Shown here in pieces: positions 8,358-15,072 of a stretch of DNA of 17,390 nucleotides (its first letter is position 1; every line of letters starts with the position of its first letter). The stretch is taken from assembly GCA_002337005.1 (NCBI GenBank), contig DDFD01000102.1, positions 1 through 17,390 of the forward strand, in the 5' to 3' direction. Below the pieces are notes generated by a model that was given only the letters and a program-made list of their open reading frames with translations, was not told the DNA's origin and searched no databases. The position numbers and the translations under genes were made by a program. The stretch comes from Flavobacteriales bacterium UBA1937 (GTDB taxonomy: Bacteria > Bacteroidota > Bacteroidia > Flavobacteriales > Weeksellaceae).

Positions 8358-8849
8358 ATGCAAAAAATTTCGTCATTTCCTCCCATTGTCAATAAAAATT
8401 CTAAAATTCTGATTTTAGGTTCCATTCCTGGGATTAAATCTTTGGAAATGCAACAATATTATGCACATCCTCAGAACAAATTCTGGAAAATTATTTTCGA
8501 GATTTTGAATGAAGAATTTACAACAAACTATCAGCAGAGAATAGAAATTTTAGAAAAACATCACATTGCACTTTGGGATGTGATAGATACTTGCGAGAGA
8601 AAAGGGAGCCTAGATTCTGAGATCAGAAATGAAGAAGCTAATAAAATAGAAGAATTACTCCAGAATTTCCCAAACATAAAAGCTATTTTCTGCAACGGAC
8701 AAAAATCTCACAAAAATTTATTGAAAATTTTAGGAAAAAAATTTCGATTGCCTATTATAGTTTTACCTTCTACTAGTCCTGCCCATGCAGGTTTAAGTTA
8801 TTTTGATAAACTAAAATTGTGGTATATTATTTTAGAGAAATTACAATAA
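8358..8849 (+). CDS. DNA-deoxyinosine (hypoxanthine) glycosylase, uracil-DNA glycosylase superfamily
   Basis: A 163-residue single-domain protein. The start FPPIVNKNSKILILGSIPG (7-25), then SLEMQQYYAHPQNKFW (28-43), is the signature of the family-6 branch of the uracil-DNA glycosylase superfamily. Gly21-Ser22 begins motif 1 and Asn40 is the expected catalytic asparagine. LPSTSPAHA (136-144) is motif 2, the DNA minor-groove loop. Members excise hypoxanthine, formed by deamination of adenine, and sometimes uracil, starting base-excision repair in the cytoplasm. The length is typical. The start is fixed at 8358 because the next in-frame ATG (residue 31) would remove motif 1. It stands alone between a terminator and the queA promoter. 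Hypoxanthine rather than uracil as main substrate is an inference from the family. Confidence 0.85.
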   Translation: MQKISSFPPIVNKNSKILILGSIPGIKSLEMQQYYAHPQNKFWKIIFEILNEEFTTNYQQRIEILEKHHIALWDVIDTCERKGSLDSEIRNEEANKIEELLQNFPNIKAIFCNGQKSHKNLLKILGKKFRLPIIVLPSTSPAHAGLSYFDKLKLWYIILEKLQ

Positions 8850-8883
8850 ATTTTGTTGTTTTTTAAAATACTTCTAAAAACAC

Positions 8884-8915
8884 TTGACAACCCCTGTTTT
8901 CAAATCGTATATTTG
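8884..8915 (+). promoter_or_regulatory. Promoter of the queA-rlmN transcript
   Basis: TTGACA (8884-8889) and TATATTTG (8908-8915) are separated by 18 bases, so TTG to TA spans 21 bases. This is the clearest Bacteroidetes primary sigma-factor promoter in the window. It leaves a leader of roughly 35 bases before the queA ATG at 8955. Confidence 0.8.
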
Positions 8916-8954
8916 CAGCTCGAAATTTTTAAACCGTAATTTAAAAAAGATTTA

Positions 8955-10004
8955 ATGAAAACATCAGATTTTAATTTTCATTTGCCAGAACATCTTTTGG
9001 CAGAACACCCTTCAGAAAACAGAGACGAAGCTAAACTAATGGTTCTTGACAGAAAAACACAGACCATAGAGCACAAGCTTTTCCGTGATGTAATAGATTA
9101 TTTTGACGAAAACGATTTATTCGTTTTTAATAATACCAAAGTTTTTCCTGCGAGATTATATGGAAACAAAGAAAAAACTGGTGCCAAAATTGAAGTTTTC
9201 TTGTTAAGAGAACTTGATCGAGAAACCAGAGTTTGGGATGTATTGGTAGATCCTGCAAGAAAAATTAGAATTGGGAACAAGCTTTTCTTTACAGAAGACG
9301 AATCTCTAGTAGCAGAAGTAATTGATAATACCACTTCTAGAGGTAGAACTCTTAGATTTCTTTTTGATGGCAGCTACGAAGAGTTTCGTCAAAAATTGAC
9401 TGAACTTGGTGAAACACCGCTTCCTAAATACATCAAAAGAGAGGTAGAACCAGAAGATGCAGAACGTTACCAAACTATTTATGCTAAAGTGGAAGGCGCT
9501 GTAGCAGCACCAACTGCTGGTTTACACTTTTCTAAACATTTGATGAAAAGATTAGAAATTAAAGGAATTAATTTTGCTGAAGTTACGCTTCACGTTGGTT
9601 TAGGAACTTTTAATCCAATTGAAGTAGAAGACCTTTCTAAGCATAAAATGGAGTGTGAAGAAGCAATTATTGACGAAAAAACAGCAGATATCATAAACAA
9701 AGCTGCGGAAGAAAACCGTAGAATTTGTGCAGTAGGAACTACCACAATGAGAGCTTTAGAAACCTCTGTTTCATCTAATAAAAAGATTTCAGCTTACCAA
9801 GGTTGGACTAATAAATTTATTTATCCTCCTTATGATTTTGGTGCAGCTAATGCGATGATTACTAATTTTCACACGCCAAAATCTACCTTAATAATGATGA
9901 TTGCAGCGTTTGCAGGAAGAGATTTTGTGATGCAAGCTTATGAAGAAGCAATCAAAAACGAATACAAATTCTATTCTTACGGAGACGCAATGTTAATTTT
10001 GTAA
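8955..10004 (+). CDS. queA: S-adenosylmethionine:tRNA ribosyltransferase-isomerase QueA
   Basis: A 349-residue cytoplasmic enzyme of normal length. It transfers and isomerises the ribosyl part of S-adenosylmethionine onto 7-aminomethyl-7-deazaguanine at the wobble position 34 of tRNAs for Asn, Asp, His and Tyr, giving epoxyqueuosine. Visible family landmarks are the start MKTSDFNFHLPEHLLAEHP, FNNTKVFPARL around residue 57-67, EGAVAAPTAGLHF (180-192), and EVTLHVGLGTFNPIE (about 211-225), followed by HKMECE. No residues appear to be missing. It has a strong promoter at 8884-8915 and heads a probable transcript with rlmN, another RNA-modifying enzyme, 91 bases downstream. An inverted repeat lies between the two genes. 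Confidence 0.97.
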   Translation: MKTSDFNFHLPEHLLAEHPSENRDEAKLMVLDRKTQTIEHKLFRDVIDYFDENDLFVFNNTKVFPARLYGNKEKTGAKIEVFLLRELDRETRVWDVLVDPARKIRIGNKLFFTEDESLVAEVIDNTTSRGRTLRFLFDGSYEEFRQKLTELGETPLPKYIKREVEPEDAERYQTIYAKVEGAVAAPTAGLHFSKHLMKRLEIKGINFAEVTLHVGLGTFNPIEVEDLSKHKMECEEAIIDEKTADIINKAAEENRRICAVGTTTMRALETSVSSNKKISAYQGWTNKFIYPPYDFGAANAMITNFHTPKSTLIMMIAAFAGRDFVMQAYEEAIKNEYKFYSYGDAMLIL

Positions 10005-10024
10005 GAATTATTTTAAATTATTTT

Positions 10025-10086
10025 CTCGCAGATTTGGCTGATATTGCAGATGAATTAAAATCTGCTAAATTTGCTAAATCTGCGAG
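10025..10086. repeat. Nested inverted repeat of the flavobacterial CGCAGATTT type
   Basis: An outer stem pairs CTCGCAGATTTGGC (10025-10038) with GCTAAATCTGCGAG (10073-10086), 14 bp with one G-T wobble. Inside, GCAGAT (10046-10051) pairs with ATCTGC (10060-10065) around eight bases. Variants of CGCAGATTT / GCAGATTAA are a familiar intergenic repeat in Flavobacterium and Chryseobacterium genomes. It fills most of the queA-rlmN gap and ends nine bases before the rlmN start codon. There is no strong T-run after it (five T at 10089-10093), so it is at best a weak terminator or an RNA-processing site. Confidence 0.8.
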
Positions 10087-10095
10087 AGTTTTTAT

Positions 10096-11133
10096 ATGAA
10101 AGATATTAGAACATTAACTTTAGAACAACTTACCGATTATTTCAAAGAAATAGGCGAAAAACCTTTCCGTGCGAAACAGGTTTACGATTGGTTGTGGAGT
10201 AAAAATCTGCATTCTATTGATGAAATGACCAATCTTTCTAAAGATTTAAGAGATAAAATTTCTAAAGAATTTACCATCAATCCAATTTCTGTAGATTTAT
10301 TACAAAAATCAAAAGACGGAACCATCAAAAACGGAGTGAAATTGCACGATGGATTAATGGTAGAATCGGTTTTAATTCCTACGGAATCCAGAACTACAGC
10401 TTGTGTTTCTTCGCAGGTTGGATGTAGCTTAAACTGCGAATTTTGTGCAACTGCCAAACTTAAAAGAATGAGAAATTTAGAGGTTGCCGAAATTGTAGAT
10501 CAAGTAGCACTGATTGATAAGCAGAGCAAACTATATTTTGATAGACCTTTGTCAAACATCGTTTTTATGGGAATGGGAGAGCCTATGATGAATTATAAAA
10601 ACGTAGTAGATGCCATCAAAAAAATTACTGAAGAAGATGGTCTAGGAATGTCTGCAAGAAGGATTACGGTTTCTACTTCTGGAATTCCTAAAATGATGAG
10701 GATGCTAGCTGATGAAAATCTTAAAGTAAAATTAGCCCTCTCTTTACATTCTGCCATTGAACACAAAAGAAACGAAATAATGCCTTTTTCTACCAAATTT
10801 CCTTTAACCGAAATTATGGAAGCTATGCAATATTGGTACAGTAAAACGGAAGATAGAATTACTTTTGAATATTGCGTTTGGAAAGGAATAAATGATGGAG
10901 ACGAAGATATAAAAGCTTTAATAAAATATTGTCGACAAGTTCCTTGTAAAGTAAATCTTATACAATATAATCCAATTGGTGAAGGGAAATTTGACCATAG
11001 AAGTATAGAAGCGGAAGAAAAATATGTTCGCGAATTAGAAAAAGCAGGAATTACCGTTTTGGTAAGAAGAAGTAGAGGTGGAGACATAGATGCTGCTTGC
11101 GGACAATTAGCCAATAAAAATTCAGGAGAATAA
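10096..11133 (+). CDS. rlmN: Dual-specificity 23S rRNA (A2503-C2) / tRNA (A37-C2) methyltransferase RlmN
   Basis: A 345-residue radical SAM methyltransferase. It places a methyl group on C2 of A2503 in the peptidyl-transferase region of 23S rRNA and of A37 in some tRNAs. The radical SAM cluster motif CxxxCxxC is Cys110, Cys114 and Cys117 in CSLNCEFCATAK. The two catalytic cysteines of RlmN chemistry are Cys103 (ACVSSQVGC) and Cys335 (DIDAACGQL). GMGEPMMNY and the ALSLHS segment are also present. The N-terminal accessory domain begins PFRAKQVYDWLW, as usual. I see no promoter in the 91-base gap, so it is probably read through from queA. The start codon lies nine bases after a large inverted repeat, which could hamper or tune translation. 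Confidence 0.97.
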   Translation: MKDIRTLTLEQLTDYFKEIGEKPFRAKQVYDWLWSKNLHSIDEMTNLSKDLRDKISKEFTINPISVDLLQKSKDGTIKNGVKLHDGLMVESVLIPTESRTTACVSSQVGCSLNCEFCATAKLKRMRNLEVAEIVDQVALIDKQSKLYFDRPLSNIVFMGMGEPMMNYKNVVDAIKKITEEDGLGMSARRITVSTSGIPKMMRMLADENLKVKLALSLHSAIEHKRNEIMPFSTKFPLTEIMEAMQYWYSKTEDRITFEYCVWKGINDGDEDIKALIKYCRQVPCKVNLIQYNPIGEGKFDHRSIEAEEKYVRELEKAGITVLVRRSRGGDIDAACGQLANKNSGE

Positions 11134-11145
11134 TTAATCTGTTTT

Positions 11146-12030
11146 ATGAAAAAGCTATTAATTTTTCTTTCTTTTCTGATTTCTATTTACTCATTTTCTC
11201 AGAAATTAGAAAAAATTCCTTTAAGAAAATATAAAATTGCCACACTTTCTGATTCTTTGAGAGAAACTTCAGGACTTACTTTTCTTAAGGATAAGCTTTA
11301 TACTTTTAATGATGGTGGAAATCCTAATTTAGTTTTTGAAATTGATAAAATTTCAGGGAAGATTCTTAATAAAATCCAAACGGATTTCCCAAATAAAGAT
11401 TGGGAAGCTATTACCAATGACGGAGAAAATCTTTACATTGGTGACTTTGGGAACAATGCTGGGAATAGAAAAGATTTAGCCATTTATAAGATCAACCCTT
11501 TTTGTGTTCCTAATGCAGAAAGTGTTTCGTGTAATGAAAAAAAAGTCTTGTTTAATTATCAAAATCAAAAGGAATTTAAAATCAGTTATCTCAATCATAA
11601 TTTTGATGCAGAAGCGATGATTTTTTTGGATGGAAACATTCATTTATTCACAAAAGAGTGGTCTTCTAAAAATATTTCTCATTATATTATTAATTTACAA
11701 AACACAGAAAATCAATCTATTATTAAGATAGAATCTTACGAAATTGGTTTTGTGGTAACAGATGCATCTTATTTTGAGGGTAAACTTTATGTGGTAGGAT
11801 ATACCAAAAAAGGTAAAGTTTTTATGATGATTTTTGAAGAAAATTCTGATGGTTTATTTTTCTCTAAACCTTTAAAAAAATACAAATTAGGTTCTGCGCT
11901 TACGATTGGGCAAGTAGAAGGAATAGCTGTAAATAAGGACGGTATTTATATTTCTAATGAGAGTTTTGCAAAATTTATCTTCAATGTGAAACAACGGGTG
12001 TATTTTATTCCTTTTCATCAATTGAAATAA
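11146..12030 (+). CDS. Secreted propeller-like protein of unknown function
   Basis: A 294-residue protein. Residues 1-19 form a signal peptide ending FSQ, a common Bacteroidetes cleavage context, so the protein should be periplasmic or outer-membrane associated. There is no lipobox cysteine. The mature part is rich in short beta strands, with phrases such as ETSGLTFLKDKLYTFNDGG (42-60), KDWEAITNDGENLYIGDFG (83-101), and later VTDASYFEGKLYVVGY and VEGIAVNKDGIYISNE. These blade-like repeats resemble the six-bladed propellers of the phytase-like esterase or SdiA-regulated families, but I cannot assign a reaction. It starts 12 bases after the rlmN stop, so co-transcription is likely, though no functional link is evident. 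No clear terminator follows. Confidence 0.7.
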   Translation: MKKLLIFLSFLISIYSFSQKLEKIPLRKYKIATLSDSLRETSGLTFLKDKLYTFNDGGNPNLVFEIDKISGKILNKIQTDFPNKDWEAITNDGENLYIGDFGNNAGNRKDLAIYKINPFCVPNAESVSCNEKKVLFNYQNQKEFKISYLNHNFDAEAMIFLDGNIHLFTKEWSSKNISHYIINLQNTENQSIIKIESYEIGFVVTDASYFEGKLYVVGYTKKGKVFMMIFEENSDGLFFSKPLKKYKLGSALTIGQVEGIAVNKDGIYISNESFAKFIFNVKQRVYFIPFHQLK

Positions 12031-12078
12031 TTTTTTGTATTGCTATCATAGGATAATAAAAAAATAGTTTTAATTAAT

Positions 12079-12086
12079 TATATTTG
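12079..12086 (+). promoter_or_regulatory. -7 promoter box of the polyprenyl synthase gene
   Basis: TATATTTG, an exact TAnnTTTG match, lies 41 bases before the GTG start at 12128. No TTG is present at the expected -33 position, so strength is uncertain. Confidence 0.5.
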
Positions 12087-12127
12087 TAAGATTTTATTTC
12101 TTTCATCAATCATCATTTATATCACTC

Positions 12128-13105
12128 GTGTCAAACATAGTAGAAGAAATCAAGAAGCCTATTAATGAGGAAATGAAACTTTTTGAACAAAAGTTTTATG
12201 AATCTATGCAGAGCAAAGTGCCTTTGCTGGATAAAGTTACTCGTTTTATTGTAACCACAAAAGGGAAGCAAATGCGCCCGATGTTTGTGTTTCTTACCGC
12301 AAAATTGATTGGTAACGTCAATGAAAAGACCTTTAGAGGTGCTTCTATGATTGAACTAATACATACCGCAACTCTGGTTCACGATGATGTGGTGGATGAA
12401 AGCTTTAAGCGTCGTAATTTTTTCTCAATCAATGCTTTATGGAAAAATAAAATTGCAGTTTTGGTAGGAGATTATCTCTTGTCTAAATCTGTTTTACTTT
12501 CTACAGACCATAAAGATTATGATTTACTTTCTGTAATTGCAAGAACCATTAGAGAAATGTCTGAAGGAGAGCTTCTTCAATTAGAAAAGGCGAGAAAACT
12601 AGATATTACCGAAGAAGTTTATTACGAAATTATCCGTCAAAAAACGGCTACATTAATTGCCGCTTGTTGTGAAATAGGCGTACTTTCTAATGGTGCAGAT
12701 GAAATTTTAGCAAAAAAAATGCAAGATTTCGGAACTTATACCGGAATTGCTTTCCAAATAAAAGACGATTTGTTTGATTATCTTTCTAAAAATATCATCG
12801 GGAAACCTGTAGGAATTGACATTAAAGAACAAAAAATGACTTTGCCTTTGATTTATACTTTAAAATCGGCAAAAGAAATTGATAGAAAGTATTTTTTTAA
12901 TATTATCAAAAAACACAATAACAATCAATCTAAGGTAAAAGAATTGATAGAATTTGTAAAAAAATCTGGAGGTTTAGACTATGCGATTGGTGTGATGAAG
13001 GATTATCAAAAAAAGGCTAAAGACATTCTTGCCGAATTTCCCGATTCTGATGCTAAACATTCTCTGAATTTGATGCTTGATTATGTGATTGAAAGGAAGT
13101 TTTAG
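12128..13105 (+). CDS. Long-chain polyprenyl diphosphate synthase (probably for the menaquinone side chain)
   Basis: A 325-residue all-alpha prenyltransferase of the IspB/GerC3 type. It adds isopentenyl diphosphate units to an allylic primer. Substrate-binding motifs are GKQMRP (46-51), the first aspartate motif DDVVD (86-90) and the second DDLFD (213-217). The context LIHTATLVHDDVVDES is nearly that of E. coli octaprenyl synthase IspB. The residue five before the first Asp is Ala81, a small residue that leaves the product tunnel open and so favours a long chain. Flavobacteriia mainly contain menaquinone-6, so a hexaprenyl product is my inference. Translation starts at GTG 12128; no upstream in-frame ATG is available and the next ATG (residue 16) would cut into the first helix. 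The 3' end overlaps the convergent regulator by 53 bases. Confidence 0.92.
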   Translation: MSNIVEEIKKPINEEMKLFEQKFYESMQSKVPLLDKVTRFIVTTKGKQMRPMFVFLTAKLIGNVNEKTFRGASMIELIHTATLVHDDVVDESFKRRNFFSINALWKNKIAVLVGDYLLSKSVLLSTDHKDYDLLSVIARTIREMSEGELLQLEKARKLDITEEVYYEIIRQKTATLIAACCEIGVLSNGADEILAKKMQDFGTYTGIAFQIKDDLFDYLSKNIIGKPVGIDIKEQKMTLPLIYTLKSAKEIDRKYFFNIIKKHNNNQSKVKELIEFVKKSGGLDYAIGVMKDYQKKAKDILAEFPDSDAKHSLNLMLDYVIERKF

Positions 13106-14828
13106 TATTTTCTTGCATCATTTTGATAAAAAGTGAAGGCTTTATTTTGAACTTTCTTTTAAAATTATCAGAAAAACTTTCAGCGCTTGTAAAACCAGCT
13201 AAGTTTGCAATTTCTTTTACATCCATTGCCAAATATTTTTCGTCAGTTTTTAATTTTTCGATGATGTAATCTAGTCTAAGGTCATTAATGTATTGATTAA
13301 AGTTTTTCTGCTTGTAAACATTAATGATTTTTGAGAGGTAAGAAAGATTAGTACCTAGTTCTTCGCTGAGAGATTTATGAGAAAGTTGATTGTTTAGAAA
13401 CTGATGTTCTGCCTCGAAATTATTGAGCTTAGAAAGTATAGAATTTATTGTAGAAGCATTTAAACCTGGTATTTTATCATAAAGGTTTTCTGTTTTACTT
13501 TGATTAAAGTTTTGGTGAGAGATTATATCTAAATTTGATGTTACAACAGCAGGAATATTTTTCTGTGAGATTATTTCTCTAAATCTTTGTTTATATTCTT
13601 TTTGAATCCTAGTATATCTATAAAAAATAAATGTGATGACAGAGAATGATAGAATCACGATAAAAATGATAAATAGTTGATGAAATTTTAATGAGTTTTC
13701 AATTTCATTTTTTTCTTGAACAAGCTTTTCAGAAGTGTATTCTTTATTGATTTTAGAGAAAAGATATTTGTAATTTTTTTCATAAGAATGATCTAGATAG
13801 AGTAGTTTGTTAATGTACTCTAATTGTTTATCAGTATTTCCTTTTCCTTTGTAATACTCAATCAAAAGTTCATAAGCAGGTCTGAACTGCGGGTCTTGGT
13901 TTTTATCTTTATAGTATTCTTTGTCAAGTTTTAAGAAATAATTGATTGCTTTATCTTTTTGATTGAGCTTCCAATAGGTGAGACCTAGATAATAGATTTC
14001 TGTAAAATGAGCAAAATTATCATTATATTGTTTAATTGCCTCATTGAGTTTATTTATTGCAAGTGGATAGTTTTTGTTATAATATGCATCAGTACCTTCG
14101 CAAGAAAGGTAATATGCTTTATAAATTTCATATTTTTTATTCAATTTTATTTTATTATATGCTTCATGATATAAGTTAATGTTTTCAAATGATTTATCAA
14201 GCTTTATATTACAATTTATTAATAATACAGATGAATAAAAGTAAAATTTTGCATTATCTCTACCAATTTCTATTTTATTAAAATTTTTTTTAAAATAATC
14301 GTTAGCTAAAATTAAATGCTTTTTTGCATCTATATAAGAGCCAATAAAAGCTTCATAAAATGAAATACTATACAGTATTTTATTTTTAAGATATTCATCA
14401 TCATTTTTTTCTGAATATTTATATGCTACAATTAAATCTTTAAACCCTTCAGCATTACTATTGTTAATATCTTTTATTTCACTACTGCATATATAAGCTT
14501 GTGTTAGATAACTAAACGTATTAATTTTTTTAGCTTGCATTAGTGTACTATCTACATATTTTAAATTTTTTGATTTCGGAGTATAATAGCTAGCTAGCCT
14601 GTATGCCCTAAATAAAGCCTCATTATTCTTTTCCTTTTTTGCTTTTCTAATGTAAATTTTTGCTACTTTTTCACCAGTTGTATTTTCATGTATGTATTCA
14701 AAGCTATTATCAAGTTCATCAAGGCTCATTTTCTCATAATCTATATTTTGAGCAGAAAATTTTGATGAAAAAGGTAAAATAAAGAAAATTAAATATAAAG
14801 CGTTGATTATTAGTTTTTTGTAAAACAT
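13053..14828 (-). CDS. Membrane-spanning TPR sensor with AraC-type DNA-binding domain (paralogue 1)
   Basis: A 591-residue one-component regulator. Residues 1-27 form a signal peptide or anchor (ending FSAQ), about 40-350 are helical tetratricopeptide-like repeats (clearest: YYLGLTYWKLNQKDKAINYF), 355-380 are a charged coiled-coil, 383-407 one membrane helix, 408-470 a cytoplasmic linker with IPGLN, and about 477-571 an AraC/XylS domain with both helix-turn-helix units (LSEELGTNLSYLSKIINVYK and VKEIANLAGFTSAESFSDNF). The TPR part should be periplasmic and the DNA-binding part cytoplasmic, so it could convert an envelope signal directly into transcription. The frame can be extended to a TTG at 14855, but that triplet lies inside a -7 promoter box, so I use the ATG at 14828. 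It is homologous along its length to the protein at 15071-16855. The C-terminus is about 13 residues longer and overlaps the polyprenyl synthase gene. The ligand is unknown. Confidence 0.88.
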   Translation of the reverse strand: MFYKKLIINALYLIFFILPFSSKFSAQNIDYEKMSLDELDNSFEYIHENTTGEKVAKIYIRKAKKEKNNEALFRAYRLASYYTPKSKNLKYVDSTLMQAKKINTFSYLTQAYICSSEIKDINNSNAEGFKDLIVAYKYSEKNDDEYLKNKILYSISFYEAFIGSYIDAKKHLILANDYFKKNFNKIEIGRDNAKFYFYSSVLLINCNIKLDKSFENINLYHEAYNKIKLNKKYEIYKAYYLSCEGTDAYYNKNYPLAINKLNEAIKQYNDNFAHFTEIYYLGLTYWKLNQKDKAINYFLKLDKEYYKDKNQDPQFRPAYELLIEYYKGKGNTDKQLEYINKLLYLDHSYEKNYKYLFSKINKEYTSEKLVQEKNEIENSLKFHQLFIIFIVILSFSVITFIFYRYTRIQKEYKQRFREIISQKNIPAVVTSNLDIISHQNFNQSKTENLYDKIPGLNASTINSILSKLNNFEAEHQFLNNQLSHKSLSEELGTNLSYLSKIINVYKQKNFNQYINDLRLDYIIEKLKTDEKYLAMDVKEIANLAGFTSAESFSDNFKRKFKIKPSLFIKMMQENTKTSFQSHNQASNSENV

Positions 14829-14852
14829 TTGTGGTTTTAATTTTTGTTGATA

Positions 14853-14860
14853 CAAATTTA
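14853..14860 (-). promoter_or_regulatory. -7 promoter box of TPR-AraC paralogue 1
   Basis: Read on the minus strand it is TAAATTTG, an exact TAnnTTTG match. It lies 24 bases before the ATG at 14828 and gives a leader of about 20 bases. No TTG lies at -33, which suits a promoter that depends on an activator bound at the repeats just upstream (14895-14929). Confidence 0.6.
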
Positions 14861-14894
14861 AAACGAAAAATTGAAATAAAAAATATGCGTTTTT

Positions 14895-14929
14895 TTATAA
14901 TTTTCCTGTAGATTCTTATAAAATTCCTG
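14895..14929. promoter_or_regulatory. Two direct repeats spaced 21 bp, candidate AraC-type operator
   Basis: TTATAATTTTCCTG (14895-14908) and TTATAAAATTCCTG (14916-14929) agree at 12 of 14 positions and are offset by exactly 21 bp. They lie roughly 35-70 bases upstream of the -7 box of paralogue 1, where an activator site is expected. AraC-family proteins bind direct half-sites two helical turns apart. The role as operator is inferred. Confidence 0.5.
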
Positions 14930-14961
14930 CTCTGAAATTTTAAAATAACTCTATTTGAGGT

Positions 14962-14969
14962 TAAATTTG
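14962..14969 (+). promoter_or_regulatory. Plus-strand -7-like box divergent from TPR-AraC paralogue 1
   Basis: TAAATTTG, an exact TAnnTTTG match on the plus strand, faces away from paralogue 1. About 75 bases downstream is a strong plus-strand terminator hairpin (15044-15072). No -33 TTG is found at 19-21 bases upstream, so the box could be chance in AT-rich DNA. Confidence 0.4.
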
Positions 14970-14974
14970 TAGTA

Positions 14975-15072
14975 GAAATAAAGAGGTAAAAAAAATAACC
15001 ATTAAAAATTATCTATTCTTCTTAAGGTAAGTCTTTAAAAATGCTTCAGTACAAATGTGCTGAAGTTTTTTT
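14975..15072 (+). ncRNA. Candidate small RNA or scar of a lost divergent gene
   Basis: The interval runs from a few bases after the TAAATTTG box (14962-14969) to the end of a hairpin with seven T (15066-15072). The transcript would be close to 100 bases, with a purine-rich 5' part, a short CTTA/TAAG hairpin near 15020-15030, and the terminator. No protein gene is present. By analogy with the second regulator, whose divergent transcript encodes a small lipoprotein, the coding part may have been lost here. Start and existence are inferred from two signals only. A match to a known flavobacterial RNA family cannot be tested by eye. Confidence 0.35.
15037..15072. terminator. Bidirectional intrinsic terminator between the two regulators
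   Basis: CTTCAGTAC (15044-15052) pairs with GTGCTGAAG (15057-15065), nine base pairs with one G-T wobble and an AAAT loop. On the plus strand it is followed directly by seven T (15066-15072). On the minus strand it is followed by CA and five T (15041-15037). It begins a few bases after the stop codon of paralogue 2 (15071-16855) and so can end that gene. The tail is better on the plus strand. Confidence 0.8.

Noticed and set aside
10593..11114. 173-codon open frame on the minus strand inside rlmN
   Set aside because: It is fully antisense to a highly conserved gene and its translation shows no family features. Such frames are common opposite AT-rich coding DNA.
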